Assembly: GCA_036785705.1 (NCBI GenBank)
Contig: JAWUZG010000001.1
Span: 5,022,001 to 5,086,000 of the forward strand
Direction: 5' to 3'
From: Acanthornis magna
Taxonomy: Eukaryota > Chordata > Aves > Passeriformes > Acanthizidae
DNA length: 64,000 nucleotides
A program made the position numbers and the translations under genes. The notes under the pieces are model-generated. The model had not been told where the DNA came from. It saw only the letters and a list, made by a program, of their open reading frames with translations, and searched no databases. Numbering within the stretch: the first letter of the stretch is position 1; each line of letters starts with the position of its first letter. Shown here piece after piece: positions 59,519 through 64,000 of this stretch.

Positions 59519-62500
59519 AGATAGAAGATATGCAAGCTAAAAATGTATCTATGCCTAGAAATAAGATATTTTGGAATCTAGAGTCCCTTCCTAGCCAGTG
59601 GAATGAAATAAGTAACTTCAAAAGGCAAATCTTCCCCCTTCAGTAATTTTATTAGGATGAGATTGATCATTGTCAGGTGGGTGCATGTTTTATCACAAGA
59701 TACAGAGACACTGCTAAAATTTGATGCAGTTTTGATAAATTGCTAAAAGTGGCTTAGATCCAAAATATGAATCGTGTGCAAAAATTAGTTAATTAAATAT
59801 TAATTATTAATATTAATAATTAATTTTTCTCAAATGGAAACCTCCAGAAATATATTAAAGAATGAATCTATTTTAAGATCTATCAGGCTGGTTTTATGAT
59901 GAGAGACAAATATTTCCTCAGCTAATAGATTTTGTTCATTATTGATATAAGCTAAGAGAGAGAGGAGGAGCAAGGGAATCAATGACTGGAGTACAAGGCT
60001 GCACTATCTATAGATCTAATTCGGATATTTCAGACTATTCTTTAAACAAGAACAAGTAATAGATCTCAGTCACTCTCTTGTACCTTCCAGGCAGATTTAT
60101 TTTTACTCCCATTCAGAACTTCTATGGGATATGGAAATCATGTGAGTACAGGAGTAGGGAGAATTGGAGAAACAAGTTGCTGGTCACCAGACACTTGGCC
60201 TATATGGAAACAGAAATTATAGATGAGGTGATAAACCTCATCATTGTCGAATAAATTCTGAAAATCTATTATTTTACAACTATGCAAGTTCTACTGTGAA
60301 ACGGACACAAAGAATAACTTCCTTCATATCATGAGGAAGAAATTGCAGAGTGATATTCTTTATAATTTATTGCCTGTCCTTTGTTTTGGGGCTCACAACA
60401 TTAGAGATTAAAGCAAAATAACATACAGCCATTATCTTTCACATCAGAGGAATGGTTAATATGCTTCCAATGTGGTGAGTATGAAATATAGAGAAATCTT
60501 TTGGGGGAAGAGCAAATAACAGAGCCCCACCTCACACTCCTTCTCATCATTTTTCCCTAGGAAAAAAGCCAGGGAGTGTTCCTACAGAGAAGCTAGAAGA
60601 AACATTTCTGGCTTCAAACAATTCACCTCTTATTAAACAGTATATTTTGTCAGTAATAAAACTCAATAAGTAACTATAGAGCAGCCAAATGAAAAGGTAA
60701 ATAAAACCCAATAAAAAGTGCATGAAAAAGATCTACTTCCAAAGAGCAGATTGACCAACCTTCCAACTTCCATTTATGTTTTCCAAATAAATAAAAATAG
60801 TTAAAATTAATTTTTTTTCCAATCAGATTTCTTCAGCACTTGGAAAATTACAGGACATGGCAAAGCTACACAGCCTCCACCTAATCTAAGCTTTCCTAAT
60901 TTTATCTGCGATAACTTCATTATTCTTTAGAACAAGAAAGAAGTATAAAAATCAACACAATTTACTTCATATTAAGATTTCTGCAGATTTTTTTTTTTCC
61001 AAAACTGTTAAAAGATAAAGACAGAGATTTTACCAAAGCACTTCTGGAGAAAGGGACAAAAAATAGGTTTTGATCTCTGGTCCAACTCATACGGAATAAT
61101 CCTTTGCTTCTACTTCCATGTGATTTCTTGGACCTTTACACTTAAATTTTTCTAATCTGCTCACTTTACATCTGGAAACTTCAGAGGATTAAGGTTATCT
61201 GGTTTGTATTTAGGCATTTCTGATCTCTAACTTCTTTTCCTCTACATCAGATAATGAACTGTGCTTTTCTTCTGGCTTGAAGCTCATTCTGTTCTTTATG
61301 GTTTTTCTTCTCTTGTACATTTTCCTCTCTGCAGATCCACACTGCAGAACTCTGCCCTTAGCAACTGCTCTTTCAGGAAGTAGGTACTATTCATTCTAAT
61401 CTCTTGAATTCCATGGAATTTTGGAAAACCCATGTAGCGTTCTGTCAGGGAGCATGGGCCAAAATTTGAGAATAGATCTACTATATCCATCAACCAAATT
61501 TATATCAGATAATTAGCAAATGCTTTTAGAATATGCACATCATGGTTAACCATCTTAAGCTGGTATAAAATATATATGTCATAGTAAAAGATTGAGATAA
61601 AGCACAGAATTTTCCACAGCAATTTTTTACAGCACTGCTAACACCCATAGACACAGGAAGCAAAACAAAAAACAACCCCAGGCTTTATGACTAGTTAGAA
61701 ATATTTTTCTTTATTCTTTTTAAAAATTCTTTCTTCCTCCAAAGGTGTAATACCATTAGAATGCATTTCACAACCCAGCAGGTTTATGGCCACAAAACAG
61801 TAGCTACAATTTGTGTGGAAATAACAGTTTGTTAATGTGCTGGATAATATTCAGCATGAATAAGATTATTCAGGCTTCTGGGAGATGAAAAGCTTGATAG
61901 GCTGTGAGATATTAATAATACTGCACTTGTTTTGGTGGCTGTGCCAGATTGCAACAAACTCATTCCAATCCATCTCAGGACATAAAACAGTCTATAAATA
62001 AAGATTTAATTACATGGTACCTGAACTGTGCATTGCCTATAAACTGTAGACTGACCAATCTTAAAATGAAATACTTAAAAAATAAAAATCTGCTTTTAAT
62101 TTTTTTTTAAATTTTCCTTTGGGAGACAAGCAGTGTAAAATATTGGTTCAACTTCCTCGTTGTTATCTTTGAAGAGAGATTCCAAGCAATGAAAAACCAG
62201 ATCTGCCCAGTAATATGTTTTTCTGGTCCTGTTATGTGTTCTCTAACAAAAACTAAGAGTTCAGAGTTAGACTGGAATTTGTCTGAAGATCTAGATAGAT
62301 AATATTCTTGAAGAACATATGGCAACAATATTTCATCAGCACTTTTGACAAACTCAGTGTTGGGTTTTAAATATGGTTGAACAGTGCTATAGGCTTTGAT
62401 TCAGTTTTAATCCATGGTTCTGGGTCTCTTTCCAGAGTTTGTGTTGGCTGATGCTTAGTTAAAGGAATGACCATGTGTGCACCAGCTGAAAGGATCTCCT

Positions 62501-64000
62501 TCAGAGGCCTCTCCACTTGCCAGAGAATTACCAATGAGTTATCAATGCGTGTCCGTGTGTGAGAGGTTTTTACACCAGGGTCTGACTGTGGACCTTGGCA
62601 TGGGAGAGCAGGAAACTTATCTGATTCAAATACCCATTTTTTTCCCTTGCTACCTTACACAGTGGATGCTGTCCCCATGGGGAGTAATATCCTGTACCCA
62701 GGAAATTTTCTGTAAAAAAGTTGCTAGCAGAGACAGTTGTAGCTGGGTTGATCTCTGTCTTCTTTCTTTCATCTTTCTTTCTTTCACATGATTTATGTGT
62801 ATAAGAATAATAGATCAAATGCTCGAACCTATATTTATAAAATATCATGGGGTTCTCCAAACCATCCATCATGTCCCTTCTTCCAAGCTGATCTTGCAAA
62901 AAGAAATTTCTTCAGTGATAAATAATTCAAAAACTCTTTCTCAGATTATCAATTTCTCTTCATTCTCTTTGACAACTGTTGTTCTGCTTTTGCTAAGTAT
63001 AATGTTGTGTTTACCTTAGAGGTTAAATCTGCTTCTTCATATTATCCGGATCTGAATTTCCAGACTCTGATGCTCCTGTGTAGCTTCACATAAGTGGGCT
63101 ACTCTTATCATCACACATAAAAACAGTATTTGAAGGGGACTCTGGGTGCATTAGAACGAGTAATTAAAGTACTGCTATGAGTAACCCTACCCTGGCATGT
63201 TGTTACTCCATTTTATTTTCTGTCAGAAGTGTGGGTAAGCCATAGGACACACCAACATCATCTAACTCACTATGGCCTCTGCCTATCTGCTGACATATGC
63301 AGCTTTAAGACTCAGTGCTGAGGACTGACAAATACCGTTTTGAGGATTTTTCTAACAAAAATTGTGGAACTAGGCTCCATGACTTCCATTTATAGGCATT
63401 TTAGGAAAGGGGAGTCTGAGATTCAGAGTGCTGTCTGAAGCTGTTCTTCTGCCTGTCCCTGGGTTCTAGTGGGCTTTACATCAGGGTCCTCCTTTTGAAG
63501 TGCCTTGTGTAAAGTAAAAATCCATTTATTTCTTATGTAGTCATCTCATTGCACTAAAGAAGTAATAATCCAGGATATTAGAAACCAATCTCCAGTTTTC
63601 TGTTCCGTTAAATCACATGCTGGCTATGCCTAAATCAGAATGCCCTTTTTTCAGTATCCCCTTATTATCTAGTATAATTTCTGTCTCCAAATAAATTAGA
63701 CTTTGCTAGAAAAGTCACTGAATATCTCTTTCTGTCTCCATTGCACAGTATTTGTAATAGAAAAGTCTTTCCTATTCTTATCAATAGCTTCCTCCTGAGT
63801 GCCTTTGTTCCAGGGTTATAAGGTTTAATGAAAGCTAATGCTTCAGGCAACCATTTACATCTCTCTTGAACACTACGGATTTTGGAGGCAGCCTTTTGAA
63901 AGAAGATGCTTTGTGCTGTAGTGACTAAATGAACAAAAGGAATTTCCTTTACAGATTAACAACTGCAGCACAGAGAAGATTACATCATGTCTGAGCAGTT
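59519..64000. other. Unique AT-rich sequence, no gene recognised
   Basis: No repeat end or supported exon is visible to the end of the window. Contents worth noting are the palindrome at 59799-59824 and a CTTT-rich patch at 62758-62787. Open frames here are under 110 codons and overlap on both strands. Confidence 0.55.
59799..59824. repeat. 26-bp perfect AT palindrome
   Basis: The 26 bases read the same on both strands, with no spacer, centred on the AT between 59811 and 59812. All bases are A or T, so cruciform extrusion would be easy, but this composition also makes such palindromes likely by chance. Confidence 0.9.

Noticed and set aside
1..64000. CRISPR arrays, bacterial operons, phage or plasmid systems
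   Set aside because: No array, ribosome-binding-site pattern or dense coding is present; everything seen is typical of bird nuclear DNA.

Overview
The window reads as nuclear DNA of a bird, most likely a passerine (songbird). It is mostly AT-rich unique sequence with no recognisable protein-coding exon, tRNA gene or rRNA gene, so it looks like an intergenic stretch or the inside of a very large intron. The bird assignment rests on many CR1 LINE fragments with avian-type 3' ends. The passerine assignment rests on one short element at 35.95-36.09 kb that joins a tRNA-Ile-like head to a CR1-like tail, the structure of TguSINE1. I could not run any search, so family names come from recognised motifs.

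Layout. 0-6 kb: unique sequence plus an old, decayed CR1/L3-type LINE (minus strand) whose reverse-transcriptase pieces lie too far apart. 6.15-6.33 kb: an uninterrupted GAGGA array of about 36 copies. 6.3-16.8 kb: unique, with a locally GC-richer part at 14.3-15.4 kb. 16.8-18.7 kb: two CR1 copies. 18.7-23.4 kb: unique. 23.46-24.03 kb: two CR1 3' ends in series. 24-35.9 kb: unique sequence with two more ancient LINE relics (26.6 and 28.7-29.6 kb) and a weak 5S-rRNA-like patch (29.9 kb). 35.95 kb: the SINE. 38.86-39.48 kb: a probable solo LTR on the minus strand. 40.4, 44.7 and 47.4-47.9 kb: CR1 fragments. 48.2-49.3 kb: the most distinctive locus, a GC-rich minisatellite built from interleaved 48-bp and 53-bp units that runs into a CpG-dense core and then a CR1 3' end. 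50-58.7 kb: unique, with a GATA array at 55.4 kb. 58.7-59.5 kb: two CR1 copies facing tail to tail. 59.5-64 kb: unique, AT-rich, with a 26-bp perfect palindrome.

No genes work together here as a system. The long open frames over 48.2-49.4 kb follow from repeat-unit length and composition, and those over 6.1-6.35 kb from the pentanucleotide repeat. The other open frames are short, overlap on both strands and show no family motif except where they cross CR1 remnants. I found no CRISPR, bacterial or phage system. The best leads for follow-up are the 48/53-bp minisatellite with its CpG island, the 5S-like patch, and several AT-rich homeobox-site-like blocks that could be conserved enhancers.
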